From Sphingomonas sp. PAMC 26621 (GTDB lineage: Bacteria; Pseudomonadota; Alphaproteobacteria; Sphingomonadales; Sphingomonadaceae), in assembly GCF_000251145.1 (NCBI RefSeq), contig NZ_AIDW01000036.1, forward strand, positions 1 to 64,000: 64,000 nucleotides of DNA, given 5' to 3'. Below, in pieces: positions 1-8,086 of the stretch; the first letter of the stretch is position 1; every line of letters begins with the position of its first letter. The notes under the pieces were generated by a model that did not search any database, was not told the origin of the DNA, and was given only the letters and a program-made list of their open reading frames with translations. A program made the translations under genes and the position numbers.

Positions 1-12
1 CCTATCCCCTGT

Positions 13-912
13 GTGCCTTGGCAGTCTCAGGCTGCGCGGGCCGATGCGGCGGCCGGACGGCCGCCCCCGATCAGCTGGCTCGGCTGGACTCGCTTGTGGA
101 CGCGGGTCACGCTGCTCGCGCTGTCGCTCGGGGTCACCATCCCGCTGCATTATCTGTGGCGGACGGTGCGGCTGTCGTCGCCGTGGCCGCGGCTGTTCCT
201 CGCGACCGCGGCGCGAATCTGCGGCGCGCGCGTCCGCGTTGTCGGCGTGCCGCTGAAGCGCGACGTCTTCTATGTCTCGAACCATGTCAGCTGGGTCGAT
301 ATCTGCGCGATCGCGGGCGCGAGCGGCACCGCCTTCGTCGCCAAGGCGGAGATCCGCGAGGCACCGGTCGTCGGCTGGCTCGCGACGCTCAACCGCACGG
401 TGTTCGTCGCGCGCGAGGATCGGCTGGGGGTCGCCGAACAGATCAACGCGCTGCGCGAGACTTTGGCCGAAAACTGGTCGGTGACGGTCTTTCCCGAAGG
501 CACCACCACCGACGGCCGCTCGCTGCTGCCGTTCAAGACCTCGATGCTGAAGGTGCTCGAACCCCCGCCCCCCGGCGTGATGGTCCAGCCGGTGCTGCTC
601 GATTACGGCCCGGTCGGCGCCGACATCGCGTGGATCGGCGAGGAAAGCGGGCGGAACAACGCGGTCCGCCTGCTCGCGCGCGCCGAGCGGTTTCGCGTCG
701 CGGTGCATTTCCTCGAGCCGTTCTACCCGCGCGACTTTCCGGGGCGCAAGGCGATCGCGGCGGAGAGCAAGCGGCGGATCGAGGCGGCGCTGTCGGTGGT
801 GATGTGCGGCCCGGTCCCGCCGTTCATCGGCCACGACGTGTGGGCCGGCAAGGGCGAGACGCTGCCGGCGGCGCTCGAGATCAAGGACCATCCGGCGGTG
901 CGCGCGGGGTGA
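13..912 (+). CDS. 1-acyl-sn-glycerol-3-phosphate acyltransferase (PlsC family)
   Basis: Lysophospholipid acyltransferase, expected to acylate lysophosphatidic acid at sn-2 in membrane phospholipid synthesis. The family motif NHVSWVD starts near residue 90 (catalytic His 91 and Asp), and the substrate-binding FPEGTTT begins near residue 160. A hydrophobic stretch at about residues 30-50 is a likely membrane anchor. The GTG at 13 is the first start seen, but the frame stays open to the left edge, so the true start may lie outside the window. The 3' end is followed by an inverted repeat and then miaB; in related genomes such genes often sit near miaB-phoH. Family assignment is firm; the exact acyl acceptor is inferred. 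Confidence 0.9.
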   Translation: MPWQSQAARADAAAGRPPPISWLGWTRLWTRVTLLALSLGVTIPLHYLWRTVRLSSPWPRLFLATAARICGARVRVVGVPLKRDVFYVSNHVSWVDICAIAGASGTAFVAKAEIREAPVVGWLATLNRTVFVAREDRLGVAEQINALRETLAENWSVTVFPEGTTTDGRSLLPFKTSMLKVLEPPPPGVMVQPVLLDYGPVGADIAWIGEESGRNNAVRLLARAERFRVAVHFLEPFYPRDFPGRKAIAAESKRRIEAALSVVMCGPVPPFIGHDVWAGKGETLPAALEIKDHPAVRAG

Positions 913-966
913 AGCGGGCGGGGTGATACGGGCGCTTGGTGAACCGGAATGCCTCCACCCCACATC

Positions 967-1060
967 CGTCATTCCCGCGAAGGCGGGAATCCATTGGGAC
1001 CGCCGGCCCGTCATGGTGAGACCAGCCTGTATGGATCCCCGCCTCCGCGGGAGTGTGACG
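967..1060. repeat. Inverted intergenic repeat (GCGAAGGCGGGAATCCA type)
   Basis: Left arm at 967-993 is itself a short palindrome (ATTCCCGCGAAGGCGGGAAT). A diverged reverse-oriented arm lies at 1032-1060. The element sits between the acyltransferase stop and miaB, so a transcript would fold here. It resembles the dispersed REP-like elements common in sphingomonad intergenic DNA. Confidence 0.7.
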
Positions 1061-1155
1061 AGGGAGGCGCGCGGGATGGACGCCGCGAAGCAGCGCGCAG
1101 CGTTGCCCGCAAGGGGTTCAGTCCCGTCGCATTCTCCCCTATAGCCGCGCCGATC

Positions 1156-2502
1156 ATGACCCCCGCCCCAAAGCATCCCCACAAAGCCCCCAAGACCTAC
1201 GCGGTCAAATCGTTCGGCTGCCAGATGAACGTCTATGACGGCGACCGGATGGCCGAGCTGATGGCGGCGCAGGGGCTGACCCAGGCGGACCCCGCCGAGG
1301 CCGATCTGGTCGTGCTCAACACCTGCCACATCCGCGAACGCGCCACCGAAAAGGTGTACTCCGACATCGGTCGCCTGCGGAAGCACGGCAACGACCCGAT
1401 GATCGCGGTCGCCGGGTGCGTCGCGCAGGCCGAGGGCGCGGAGATCGTTCGCCGCGCGAAGGTCGACGTCGTCGTCGGCCCGCAGGCGTATCACAACCTC
1501 CCCGACCTAATCGCGCGGGCCGCGCGCGGCGAATCCGCGGTCGATACCGACATGCCGGTCGACATGAAGTTCGGCCACCTCCCCGCGCGCCGTCGCGTGC
1601 CCCCGAGCGCATTCCTGACGGTGCAGGAGGGGTGCGACAAATTCTGCACCTATTGCGTCGTCCCCTATACGCGCGGCGCCGAAGTCAGCCGCGGGTTCGG
1701 CCAGATCGTCGACGAGGCGCGCGCGCTGGTCGCAGCGGGCGCGCGCGAGATCACGCTGCTCGGCCAGAACGTCAACGCCTGGACCGACGGCAGCCAAGGC
1801 CTCCACGATCTCGTCTCCACGCTGTCCGACATCGGCGATCTCGCGCGGATCCGCTACACCACCAGCCATCCCAACGACATGACGCAGGGGTTGATCGACG
1901 CGCACCGCGATATCGACAAGCTGATGCCGTTCCTCCACTTGCCGGTGCAATCGGGCAGCGACCCGATCCTCAAGGCGATGAACCGCAGCCACAGCCGCGA
2001 TTCCTACCTCCGCATCCTCGACCGCGTCCGCGCGGTGCGCCCCGACATCGCGCTGTCGGGGGATTTCATCGTCGGCTTCCCTGGCGAGACCGAGGCGGAT
2101 TTCGCGGATACGCTGAGCCTGGTCGATGCGGTCGGCTATGCGCAGGCGTTCAGCTTCAAATATTCGCCGCGCCCCGGCACCCCCGCGGCGACGATGGGCG
2201 AACAAGTGCCGCCTGAAGTGATGGACGAGCGGCTGCAACGCCTCCAGGCAGCGCTCAACCGCGATCAGGCGGCGTTCAACGCGGCGAGCGTCGGGCGGCG
2301 GTGCCAGGTGTTGATCGAACGCGCGGGCAAGCTGCCGGGGCAGATGCTCGGCAAGTCGCCTTGGCTGCAATCGGTCCATCTGATGACCGACGCCGCGATC
2401 GGCGATCTGGTCACGGTCGATATCGCGCAGGCCGGGCCGAATTCGGTGTCAGGGGTCGAGGTCGTGATGGCGGGACGTTTGCCCGCCGGTGCCGCTGCAT
2501 AG
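1156..2502 (+). CDS. miaB: tRNA-2-methylthio-N6-dimethylallyladenosine synthase MiaB
   Basis: Radical-SAM methylthiotransferase that adds the 2-methylthio group to i6A37 of tRNAs reading UNN codons. It is 448 residues, the usual family length. The N-terminal UPF0004 domain carries the auxiliary-cluster cysteines in FGC (near 22), NTC (near 57) and AGC (near 88). The radical-SAM CxxxCxxC is C160-C164-C167, and a C-terminal TRAM domain follows. I start at ATG 1156 because the frame upstream translates the intergenic repeat; conserved sequence begins with [13 protein letters not shown]. It is followed, two genes on, by phoH-ybeY-corC, the common alphaproteobacterial order. Confidence 0.96.
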   Translation: MTPAPKHPHKAPKTYAVKSFGCQMNVYDGDRMAELMAAQGLTQADPAEADLVVLNTCHIRERATEKVYSDIGRLRKHGNDPMIAVAGCVAQAEGAEIVRRAKVDVVVGPQAYHNLPDLIARAARGESAVDTDMPVDMKFGHLPARRRVPPSAFLTVQEGCDKFCTYCVVPYTRGAEVSRGFGQIVDEARALVAAGAREITLLGQNVNAWTDGSQGLHDLVSTLSDIGDLARIRYTTSHPNDMTQGLIDAHRDIDKLMPFLHLPVQSGSDPILKAMNRSHSRDSYLRILDRVRAVRPDIALSGDFIVGFPGETEADFADTLSLVDAVGYAQAFSFKYSPRPGTPAATMGEQVPPEVMDERLQRLQAALNRDQAAFNAASVGRRCQVLIERAGKLPGQMLGKSPWLQSVHLMTDAAIGDLVTVDIAQAGPNSVSGVEVVMAGRLPAGAAA

Positions 2503-2522
2503 GAAAAAAGCGGGGGCCGCCG

Positions 2523-3035
2523 TCAGCTCAGCGCAGTGACCGCGGCGACGACACCGGTCACGACGACGCCCCACAAAGCGAGCGATGCGCCGACGATCAC
2601 GATCAGGCGCGTGCGCATCGGCAGGCGGCGGAATTCGGGCAGGTCGGCGGTATCGGTGCCGCCGGTCGGGAACGTTGCGGGCGTCGCGAAGGGAACCACC
2701 GTCTGCACCGCGCGCGCGGCAAGCACCGCGGCTTCGGACAACGGTTCGTCGAACGCGCAGCCATACCGCTTGCCGCTCCCACGCACGATCCGACCCGAAA
2801 CCCGGCCGATCCCGGCGATCCCGATGCTGATTTCGGACGGCACCGCCAGCGTATCGCTGACGACGATCAGGCAACCCGTGGTCGACAGGTCGATCACGTC
2901 GGCGTCCACCGGACGCAACGTGTCGTCGCGCAGCGTCGCGCCGGCCTGCACGGGCAAACGCTCGGCCAGCCGACCGCTCGGGCCGGTCAGGACCGTATCG
3001 TCGTCTTCGAGGAACAGTTGAGCCGTGAGAACCAT
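2523..3035 (-). CDS. PilZ-domain protein with C-terminal membrane helix
   Basis: 170-residue protein starting at the ATG at 3035. The central part (VDADVIDLSTTGCLI... GRVSGRIVRGSGKRYGCAF) has the layout of a PilZ domain: a beta-barrel core with a D-x-S-x-x-G element and a later G-rich strand. PilZ domains often bind cyclic di-GMP; the N-terminal RxxxR switch is not obvious here, so ligand binding is uncertain. The last 30 residues form one strong transmembrane helix (VIVGASLALWGVVVTG), so the protein is probably anchored in the inner membrane with the PilZ domain in the cytoplasm. It converges on miaB, with 20 bp between the stops. Confidence 0.72.
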   Translation of the reverse strand: MVLTAQLFLEDDDTVLTGPSGRLAERLPVQAGATLRDDTLRPVDADVIDLSTTGCLIVVSDTLAVPSEISIGIAGIGRVSGRIVRGSGKRYGCAFDEPLSEAAVLAARAVQTVVPFATPATFPTGGTDTADLPEFRRLPMRTRLIVIVGASLALWGVVVTGVVAAVTALS

Positions 3036-3156
3036 GTGCCGTACTCCCGCGACGCACACTGCCCGAGGAACCTTAAGATCTGGTAACGTCGCGGCCGGGG
3101 CGTCCGCCGGAACGCATCCCCTCGACAAATTCCCCGCTTTGGCGCAGCATCGGCAT

Positions 3157-3306
3157 ATGCTCCCGGAACCCGCCTCGTCCGATCTCGCGCCCGGCCAGTG
3201 GAAGCCCAATCCGCCCGGCCTTTGGTTCTATATCATGATCGGCGTGGGGCGGATTCTCGTCTCGGGGGCGGAGGTCGTGTTGATCCGCCTCGGCGTGCGG
3301 CGCTGA
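3157..3306 (+). CDS. Small hypothetical protein with one membrane helix
   Basis: Possible 49-residue protein beginning at ATG 3157, in the 390 bp gap between the PilZ gene and phoH. It has a polar N-terminus rich in Pro, then WFYIMIGVGRILVSGAEVVLI, a plausible single transmembrane helix, and a basic end (RLGVRR). No family is recognised. It is on the phoH strand but about 120 bp upstream, with no clear ribosome-binding site. It could be a real small membrane protein or chance; nothing else is seen in this gap. Confidence 0.35.
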   Translation: MLPEPASSDLAPGQWKPNPPGLWFYIMIGVGRILVSGAEVVLIRLGVRR

Positions 3307-3424
3307 CGCCGCAACGGCCTGTTGCGGGCCTTGCCCGAACGGATCGCGCTTCCCATGTTCCCGGTCCGTTCGGTGCCGTTGATTTCCCCGCCTTTTCCCC
3401 GCGCCGTCCCAGCAAAGGAAGTGC

Positions 3425-4426
3425 ATGAGCCGCAAGCCAGTCCCCGCGCAATCCGGCGATCGTAGCCGGACCGAAGTCGTCTTCGACCGTCCACAGTTGA
3501 TGGCGCAGCTGTTTGGCGAGTTCGACCAGAACCTGCTCGCGCTGGAGAACAAGCTGGGGGTCTATATTACCGCGCGCGGCAACAAGGTCGGGCTCGAGGG
3601 AACCGCGGAAGCGGTCGCGCAGGCGCGCGACGTGCTTCATGGGCTCTACAACCGGATCGCCCGCGGCGAAGTGGTCGACACCGGGCTGATCGACGCGGTG
3701 ATCGCGATGTCGAGCGAACCGACGCTCGCCGGGATCATCCAGGCGGATGCGGGCGGCGGCGCAGTCCCGCAGATCATGATCCGCACGCGCAAGAAGACGA
3801 TCGTCCCGCGCACGATCGCGCAGGCGCATTACATGCGGCAACTGCTCAACAACGACATCATCTTCGCGCTCGGGCCAGCGGGCACGGGCAAGACCTATAT
3901 CGCGGTCGCGCAGGCGGTGGCGCAACTCATCACCGGCAGCATCCAGCGGCTGATCCTGTCGCGTCCGGCGGTCGAGGCGGGCGAGAAGCTCGGTTTCCTC
4001 CCCGGGGACATGAAGGAGAAGGTCGACCCCTATCTCCGCCCCTTGTACGACGCGCTCAACGACTGCCTTCCCGCCGAGCAGGTCGAACGGCGAATCGCGA
4101 GCGGTGAGATCGAGATCGCGCCGATCGCGTTCATGCGCGGGCGCACGCTCGCGGATGCGTTCATCATCCTCGACGAGGCGCAGAATACCACGCCCGCGCA
4201 GATGAAGATGTTCCTGACGCGCTTCGGCGAGAACAGCCGGATGGTGGTGTGCGGCGACCCCAAGCAGACCGATCTTCCCGGCGGCATGAACGCGTCCGGG
4301 CTGAACGATGCGGTCGGGCGGCTCGAGGGGGTCGAGGGCTTGTCGATCTGCCGGTTCGGGTCGGGCGATGTCGTGCGCCATCCGATTGTCGGGCGGATCG
4401 TGGAGGCGTATGAAGGGGCGAGTTAG
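3425..4426 (+). CDS. phoH: PhoH-family ATPase
   Basis: 333-residue PhoH-like P-loop ATPase, a family linked genetically to ribosome/RNA quality control beside the RNase YbeY. An N-terminal KH-like segment precedes the ATPase core. Walker A is GPAGTGKT near residue 150; Walker B (FIILDEAQ) lies near 250, followed by TPAQMKMFLTR. The ATG at 3425 gives the normal family length. In most alphaproteobacteria ybeY follows directly. Here 51 bp and a toxin-antitoxin pair separate them, so the operon has been invaded. Confidence 0.95.
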   Translation: MSRKPVPAQSGDRSRTEVVFDRPQLMAQLFGEFDQNLLALENKLGVYITARGNKVGLEGTAEAVAQARDVLHGLYNRIARGEVVDTGLIDAVIAMSSEPTLAGIIQADAGGGAVPQIMIRTRKKTIVPRTIAQAHYMRQLLNNDIIFALGPAGTGKTYIAVAQAVAQLITGSIQRLILSRPAVEAGEKLGFLPGDMKEKVDPYLRPLYDALNDCLPAEQVERRIASGEIEIAPIAFMRGRTLADAFIILDEAQNTTPAQMKMFLTRFGENSRMVVCGDPKQTDLPGGMNASGLNDAVGRLEGVEGLSICRFGSGDVVRHPIVGRIVEAYEGAS

Positions 4427-4435
4427 TTGACGGTA

Positions 4436-4467
4436 GGGATATCCGGACAGTATATTTCGGATATCCC
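4436..4467. promoter_or_regulatory. 10-bp perfect inverted repeat upstream of vapB (candidate operator)
   Basis: GGGATATCCG (4436-4445) and CGGATATCCC (4458-4467) are exact reverse complements separated by 12 bp of AT-rich sequence (GACAGTATATTT), ending 10 bp before the vapB ATG. VapBC modules are normally autorepressed by binding paired half-sites over their own promoter, and this element is placed for that role. Function is inferred from position and symmetry. Confidence 0.6.
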
Positions 4468-4477
4468 GGAGGCTCCG

Positions 4478-4731
4478 ATGGCGTCGCTCTACATCAAGAA
4501 CCCTGACACCGCAGATCTGGCGCGCGAAGTCGCCGCGTTGCTGGGGACGAGCAAGACGGCGGCCGTCCACGACGCGCTCGAACATCGCAAACGCGCGCTT
4601 CAGGCCGAGCGGAGCGTTAGCATTCACGATCGGCTCGAAATGTGGCGTGCAGCCCATCCGCTCGGCGAACCGAGCGGTCTCGAGGCCGACAAGGCGTTTT
4701 ACGATTCGCTGAATGACGAGGATAGGATTGA
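4478..4731 (+). CDS. VapB-type antitoxin (Rv0623 family), no stop codon in its own frame
   Basis: From ATG 4478 (preceded by CCGGAGG) the frame encodes about 82 family-like residues: MASLYIKNPDTADLAREVAA begins the DNA-binding part, and KAFYDSLNDED is the usual toxin-neutralising tail. The frame should end here, but it runs on without a stop through the whole of vapC and into ybeY, ending only at 5635. The frame reached by one inserted base has stops at 4714, 4723 and 4729; the last would overlap a TTG start of vapC. A single lost base between about 4715 and 4728 is the simplest explanation. The end given is that expected stop. Confidence 0.7.
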
Positions 4732-5126
4732 TCCTTTTTCTCGATGCATCGGCAATGGTCGCGATGTTGGCGGGCGAGCCCGGCTCGCCCGCGATCGAGG
4801 AAAGATTCGGTGCCGCCGACGAAATAGTGTGTTCCGCGGTCTCGCTATGGGAGACGGCGCGCGCCGTCGCAAAGATAAGAACCGTTCCGATCCCGCTCGC
4901 TTTTGCCGAAATCGAGACGTTCGTTGCCGACTTCGCGATCCGTCTCGTTCCGATCGGCGCCACCGAGAGTCGTGCCGCAGTCGATGCGTACCATCGCTAT
5001 GGCAAGGGCACCGGCCATCCCGCCAGGCTCAACCTGGGGGATTGTTTCGCCTATGCCTGTGCCAAGACCAACGCCGCGACCCTGCTCTACAAGGGCGACG
5101 ACTTCCTCCATACGGATCTTGCCTGA
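4713..5126 (+). CDS. VapC-type PIN-domain toxin ribonuclease
   Basis: PIN-domain endoribonuclease, the toxin partner of the preceding VapB. The acidic metal-binding residues are all present: D11 in LFLDASAM, E47 in SLWETA, D110 in LNLGDCFAYA and D129/D130 in the C-terminal KGDDF. At 137 residues the length is normal. ATG 4713 is the longest start. The TTG at 4728, with GAGG six bases before it, gives MILFLDASAM and may be the real one. The TGA overlaps the ybeY ATG (TGATG), so translation of the host operon is coupled to the toxin. Confidence 0.85.
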   Translation: MTRIGLILFLDASAMVAMLAGEPGSPAIEERFGAADEIVCSAVSLWETARAVAKIRTVPIPLAFAEIETFVADFAIRLVPIGATESRAAVDAYHRYGKGTGHPARLNLGDCFAYACAKTNAATLLYKGDDFLHTDLA

Positions 5127-5635
5127 TGCTTGAAATCGCCCTCTCCCACGAAGACGTCTGGCCGCAGCACGACTGGGAGGCGCTTGCCGCGCGCGCCGCC
5201 ACCGCCGCGATGTCGCGCACGCCGCACGCCGAGCTTGCCACCGGCCCTGCCACGGTCGAGATCTCGATCCGCCTGGCCACCGATGCCGAAGTGCAGGTCC
5301 TGAACGCGCAATATCGGCACAAGGACAAGCCGACCAACGTCCTGTCCTTCCCGATGGTCCAGCCCGACCTGCTCGACACGATCGCGCAGAATTCGGACGA
5401 CGGCGAGGTGCTGCTGGGTGATATCGTCCTCGCTTACGAGACGTGCGCGCGCGAGGCGGCGGAAAAAGACGTGACCGTCGACGCGCATGCAACGCATTTG
5501 ATCGTGCATGGCACGCTGCATTTGCTAGGGTATGATCACATGGACGATGACGAGGCGGGGGCGATGGAGGCGATCGAGATCGCAGCCCTCTCCGCGCTGG
5601 GCATCGCCGATCCGTATCTGATTGCTGAGGACTGA
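5126..5635 (+). CDS. ybeY: Endoribonuclease YbeY (16S rRNA maturation)
   Basis: Metal-dependent single-strand endoribonuclease needed for 16S rRNA 3' end maturation and late ribosome quality control. The diagnostic zinc triad HGTLHLLGYDH lies near the C-terminus, preceded by LGDIVLAYE. The 169-residue reading starts at ATG 5126, which overlaps the vapC stop. It shares the vapB frame, so a read-through VapB-YbeY polypeptide is formally possible; I treat ybeY as a separate gene. corC follows after 9 bp. Confidence 0.94.
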   Translation: MLEIALSHEDVWPQHDWEALAARAATAAMSRTPHAELATGPATVEISIRLATDAEVQVLNAQYRHKDKPTNVLSFPMVQPDLLDTIAQNSDDGEVLLGDIVLAYETCAREAAEKDVTVDAHATHLIVHGTLHLLGYDHMDDDEAGAMEAIEIAALSALGIADPYLIAED

Positions 5636-5644
5636 CGTAACCCC

Positions 5645-6586
5645 ATGCCCGACGGCCAAAGTACCACCGGCACCGCCACCAGCAACGGCGGTGTCACCCA
5701 TGCCTCCCCCGGGCATGAAACCAGCATCTGGCGCTCGTTCCGCAGCTGGATCTCGGGCCATTCGGGCGACGAATCGCTCCGCGCGACGCTCGAGGAAGCG
5801 ATCGACGCGCATGAGGACGACCCCGCGCCCGACGCCAAGGGGGATCTCTCCCCGCTCGAGCGGACGATGGTCCGCAACCTGCTCCACTTCGGCGAGCGCG
5901 ACGCGGGCGACGTCGGCGTGCCGCGCGCGGACATCGTCGCGGTCGAGGAAACGACCAGCTTCGCGAGTCTCGTCGCCTTGTTCGCGGAAGCCGGGCACAG
6001 CCGCCTGCCCGTCTATCGCGAGAAGCTCGATACGATCATCGGCATGGTCCACATCAAGGACGTGTTCCAGATCCTCGCGACGGGGGCCGAGCATCCGGCA
6101 AGCATCGCGCCGCTGATCCGCGAGCCGCTCTACGTGCCCATGTCGCGCGGCGCGCTCGATCTGCTCGCGGACATGCGGCAGAAGCGCGTCCATCTCGCGA
6201 TCGTGCTCGACGAATATTTCGGGACCGAAGGGCTCGTCACGATCGAGGATCTGATCGAGGAAATCGTCGGCGACATCGAGGACGAACACGATGACGCGCC
6301 GACCGCGCTGCTCGTGCCGCTCGACGGCGGCGCATGGGATGTCGATGCGCGCGCCGAGCTCGAGGATGTCGGCGAGGCGATCGATCCGCGGCTTGCCGAG
6401 GTCGATGGCGACATCGACACGATCGGCGGACTCGCCGCAGTGCTGGCGGGGCATATGCCCAAGGTCGGCGATTGCATCGTCCACGACAGCGGCTGGACGC
6501 TCGAGATCGTCGCGGCGGACACGCGGCGCGTGCTGAGCCTGCGGCTGCATCCGCCCCGGCCCGAGCTCGAAGGGCGCGACGACTAG
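5645..6586 (+). CDS. corC: CorC/HlyC-family protein with CBS pair (hemolysin-like)
   Basis: 313-residue member of the CorC/HlyC family. After a low-complexity N-terminus, two CBS domains occupy about residues 88-205 (VPRADIVAVEETTSF, then RQKRVHLAIVLDEYFGTEGL) and the CorC_HlyC transporter-associated domain about 225-305. The family is linked to cobalt/magnesium transport or ion sensing; the exact role in alphaproteobacteria is not settled. It ends the phoH-[vapBC]-ybeY-corC operon and is followed by a strong hairpin. The last 84 codons have a near-identical partial copy at 27108-27371 on the other strand. Confidence 0.9.
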   Translation: MPDGQSTTGTATSNGGVTHASPGHETSIWRSFRSWISGHSGDESLRATLEEAIDAHEDDPAPDAKGDLSPLERTMVRNLLHFGERDAGDVGVPRADIVAVEETTSFASLVALFAEAGHSRLPVYREKLDTIIGMVHIKDVFQILATGAEHPASIAPLIREPLYVPMSRGALDLLADMRQKRVHLAIVLDEYFGTEGLVTIEDLIEEIVGDIEDEHDDAPTALLVPLDGGAWDVDARAELEDVGEAIDPRLAEVDGDIDTIGGLAAVLAGHMPKVGDCIVHDSGWTLEIVAADTRRVLSLRLHPPRPELEGRDD

Positions 6587-6592
6587 GGCGAA

Positions 6593-6628
6593 CGGTGCCG
6601 CTCGCCTTTGCGGCACCGGCCTTTCTTG
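6593..6628 (+). terminator. Hairpin terminator after corC
   Basis: Perfect 9-bp stem CGGTGCCGC (6593-6601) / GCGGCACCG (6610-6618) with an 8-nt loop, followed by GCCTTTCTT. It lies 7 bp past the corC stop and closes the phoH operon. Confidence 0.75.
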
Positions 6629-6728
6629 GAAAGACGGATCGACCCGGCGGCGCGGGGAGTTAGGGAAGCGCGCGTGACGTTGCAGCGTCGTGCCCCCTGT
6701 TTGCCCCCCTGATTGCAAAGGCCTGCCC

Positions 6729-7889
6729 TTGACCTTCCGACGTGTGGCGCAAAGCCTTGGAACGATCCTGCTGTGGATCGTCATCATCCTGTGCCTCATG
6801 CTGACGATCATCCCGCGTTTTCTCGACGCGCGTTACTATCGCGGCGCGCAAGGCGGGCATTACGACGGGCAACGGTTCTTCAACGCGGATGGCGAGCAGG
6901 ACGAGATGGCGGGAAACCGCGCCGGCTTCCTGTGGCGCTACCTCACCGGCAGCGACGGACGCCCGAAATGGCCCGAGCACGTTGCGATCAACCCGGTCGC
7001 ACCGCGGCAGCGCGTCGCGGGCCAGGCGATGGTCGCGACGTGGGTCGGGCATGCGACGGTGCTGGTCCAGACACAGGGGCTCAACATCCTGACCGACCCG
7101 GTGTGGAGCAAGACCGCCGGGCCACTCGGCCTCGGGCCGGCGCGGGTCACCAGACCCGGGATCGCGTTCGGCAAGCTGCCGAAGATCGACGTCGTGCTCG
7201 TCAGCCATGACCATTACGACCATCTCGACCTCGCGACGCTCAAACGCCTGTGGACGCGCGATCATCCGCTGATCGTCACCAGCCTCGGCAACGACAGCGT
7301 GATCCGGCAGGCGGGCGTGCCGTCGCACGCGCTCGACTGGGGCGGGCGGATCGCGGTCAAGCCGGGGGTCGAGATTGTCGTCACGCGCAACCATCACTGG
7401 GGCAGCCGCTGGTTCGCGGATCGCAACCGCGCCTTGTGGTCGGCGTTCGTGGTGCGGTTGCCGGGCGGCAACGTGTTCTTCGCGGGCGACACCGGGCCGG
7501 GCGACCTGACCTGGGCGAATGCGGCGGCGAGCTATGGGCCGGTGCGGCTGGCGCTACTGCCGATCGGCGCGTTCCGCTTTGCGCCGGGGCAAATGATGTC
7601 GGGGAGCCATATCGGGCCGATCGACGCAGCCGAAGTTTATCGGCGGCTGGGGGCGTCGACCGGGATCGGGGTCCATTGGGGGACGTTCCATCTGTCGTCG
7701 GAAGCGTATGATACGCCGCCGCGACTGCTGGCAGCGGTGACGCGGGTGGCGGGGTTGCAGGGGTTCGGCACGGTGCCGCTCGGGCAGCCGCGGGTCATCG
7801 CGCCATACGTGGCGCGCAAGCCCACTGCGCCGATCGACCGTGTCGAGATCGTCGGACGCCTGCCCGCGGCAGCACGGGCATTGCCATAG
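6729..7889 (+). CDS. Membrane-anchored MBL-fold hydrolase, NAPE-PLD/UlaG-like
   Basis: Metallo-beta-lactamase-fold hydrolase of the kind related to N-acyl-phosphatidylethanolamine phospholipase D. The zinc motif SHDHYDHLD is clear, followed by NHHWGSRW, FAGDTGPG and the late IGVHWGTFHLS, giving the ordered His/Asp ligands. An N-terminal helix (ILLWIVIILCLMLTIIP) probably anchors it to the inner membrane, with the domain outside. I prefer the TTG start at 6729, which has AAAGG seven bases upstream; a GTG at 6690 would add 13 unlikely residues. The substrate cannot be told from sequence. The gene stands alone. Confidence 0.85.
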   Translation: MTFRRVAQSLGTILLWIVIILCLMLTIIPRFLDARYYRGAQGGHYDGQRFFNADGEQDEMAGNRAGFLWRYLTGSDGRPKWPEHVAINPVAPRQRVAGQAMVATWVGHATVLVQTQGLNILTDPVWSKTAGPLGLGPARVTRPGIAFGKLPKIDVVLVSHDHYDHLDLATLKRLWTRDHPLIVTSLGNDSVIRQAGVPSHALDWGGRIAVKPGVEIVVTRNHHWGSRWFADRNRALWSAFVVRLPGGNVFFAGDTGPGDLTWANAAASYGPVRLALLPIGAFRFAPGQMMSGSHIGPIDAAEVYRRLGASTGIGVHWGTFHLSSEAYDTPPRLLAAVTRVAGLQGFGTVPLGQPRVIAPYVARKPTAPIDRVEIVGRLPAAARALP

Positions 7890-7894
7890 CGCTC

Positions 7895-7978
7895 TCGTTT
7901 TCCGGCGAAAGCCGGAATCCAGGGGTGTGAGGGAAGCACCCTGCACCCCTGGACTCCCGCTTTCGCAGGAGAAGGGTT
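7895..7978. repeat. Inverted intergenic repeat
   Basis: Arms GTTTTCCGGCGAAAGCCGGA (from 7897) and the region CACCCCTGGACTCCCGCTTT (7944-7963) form an imperfect inverted pair just past the hydrolase stop. It is a relative of the element at 967-1060. Confidence 0.6.
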
Positions 7979-8000
7979 GTGACGCGCACGAACCCACCCC

Positions 8001-8029
8001 CCGTTCGCCCTGAGCGAAGTCGAAGGGCC
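8001..8029. repeat. Solo repeat arm (CGTTCGCCCTGAGCGAAGTCGAAGGG type)
   Basis: A single copy of a widespread proteobacterial intergenic sequence, related to the paired elements at 49961-50027 and 55717-55786. No matching reverse arm is seen nearby. Confidence 0.6.
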
Positions 8030-8086
8030 GTGCGCCGCGTGTGGGGGCTTCGCCTTCGCGCAGCCCGACCGGACGTTTGCGGCGTG

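Noticed and set aside
949-1155. 69-codon extension upstream of miaB
   Set aside because: It translates the repeat at 967-1060, and MiaB homology starts just after ATG 1156.
3233-4963. 576-codon minus-strand frame opposite phoH
   Set aside because: Shadow frame of phoH and vapB.
4427-5635. One 402-residue VapB-YbeY fusion protein
   Set aside because: The middle 130 residues are a shadow of vapC in another frame; a lost base is simpler. Kept as a finding because the frame really is open.
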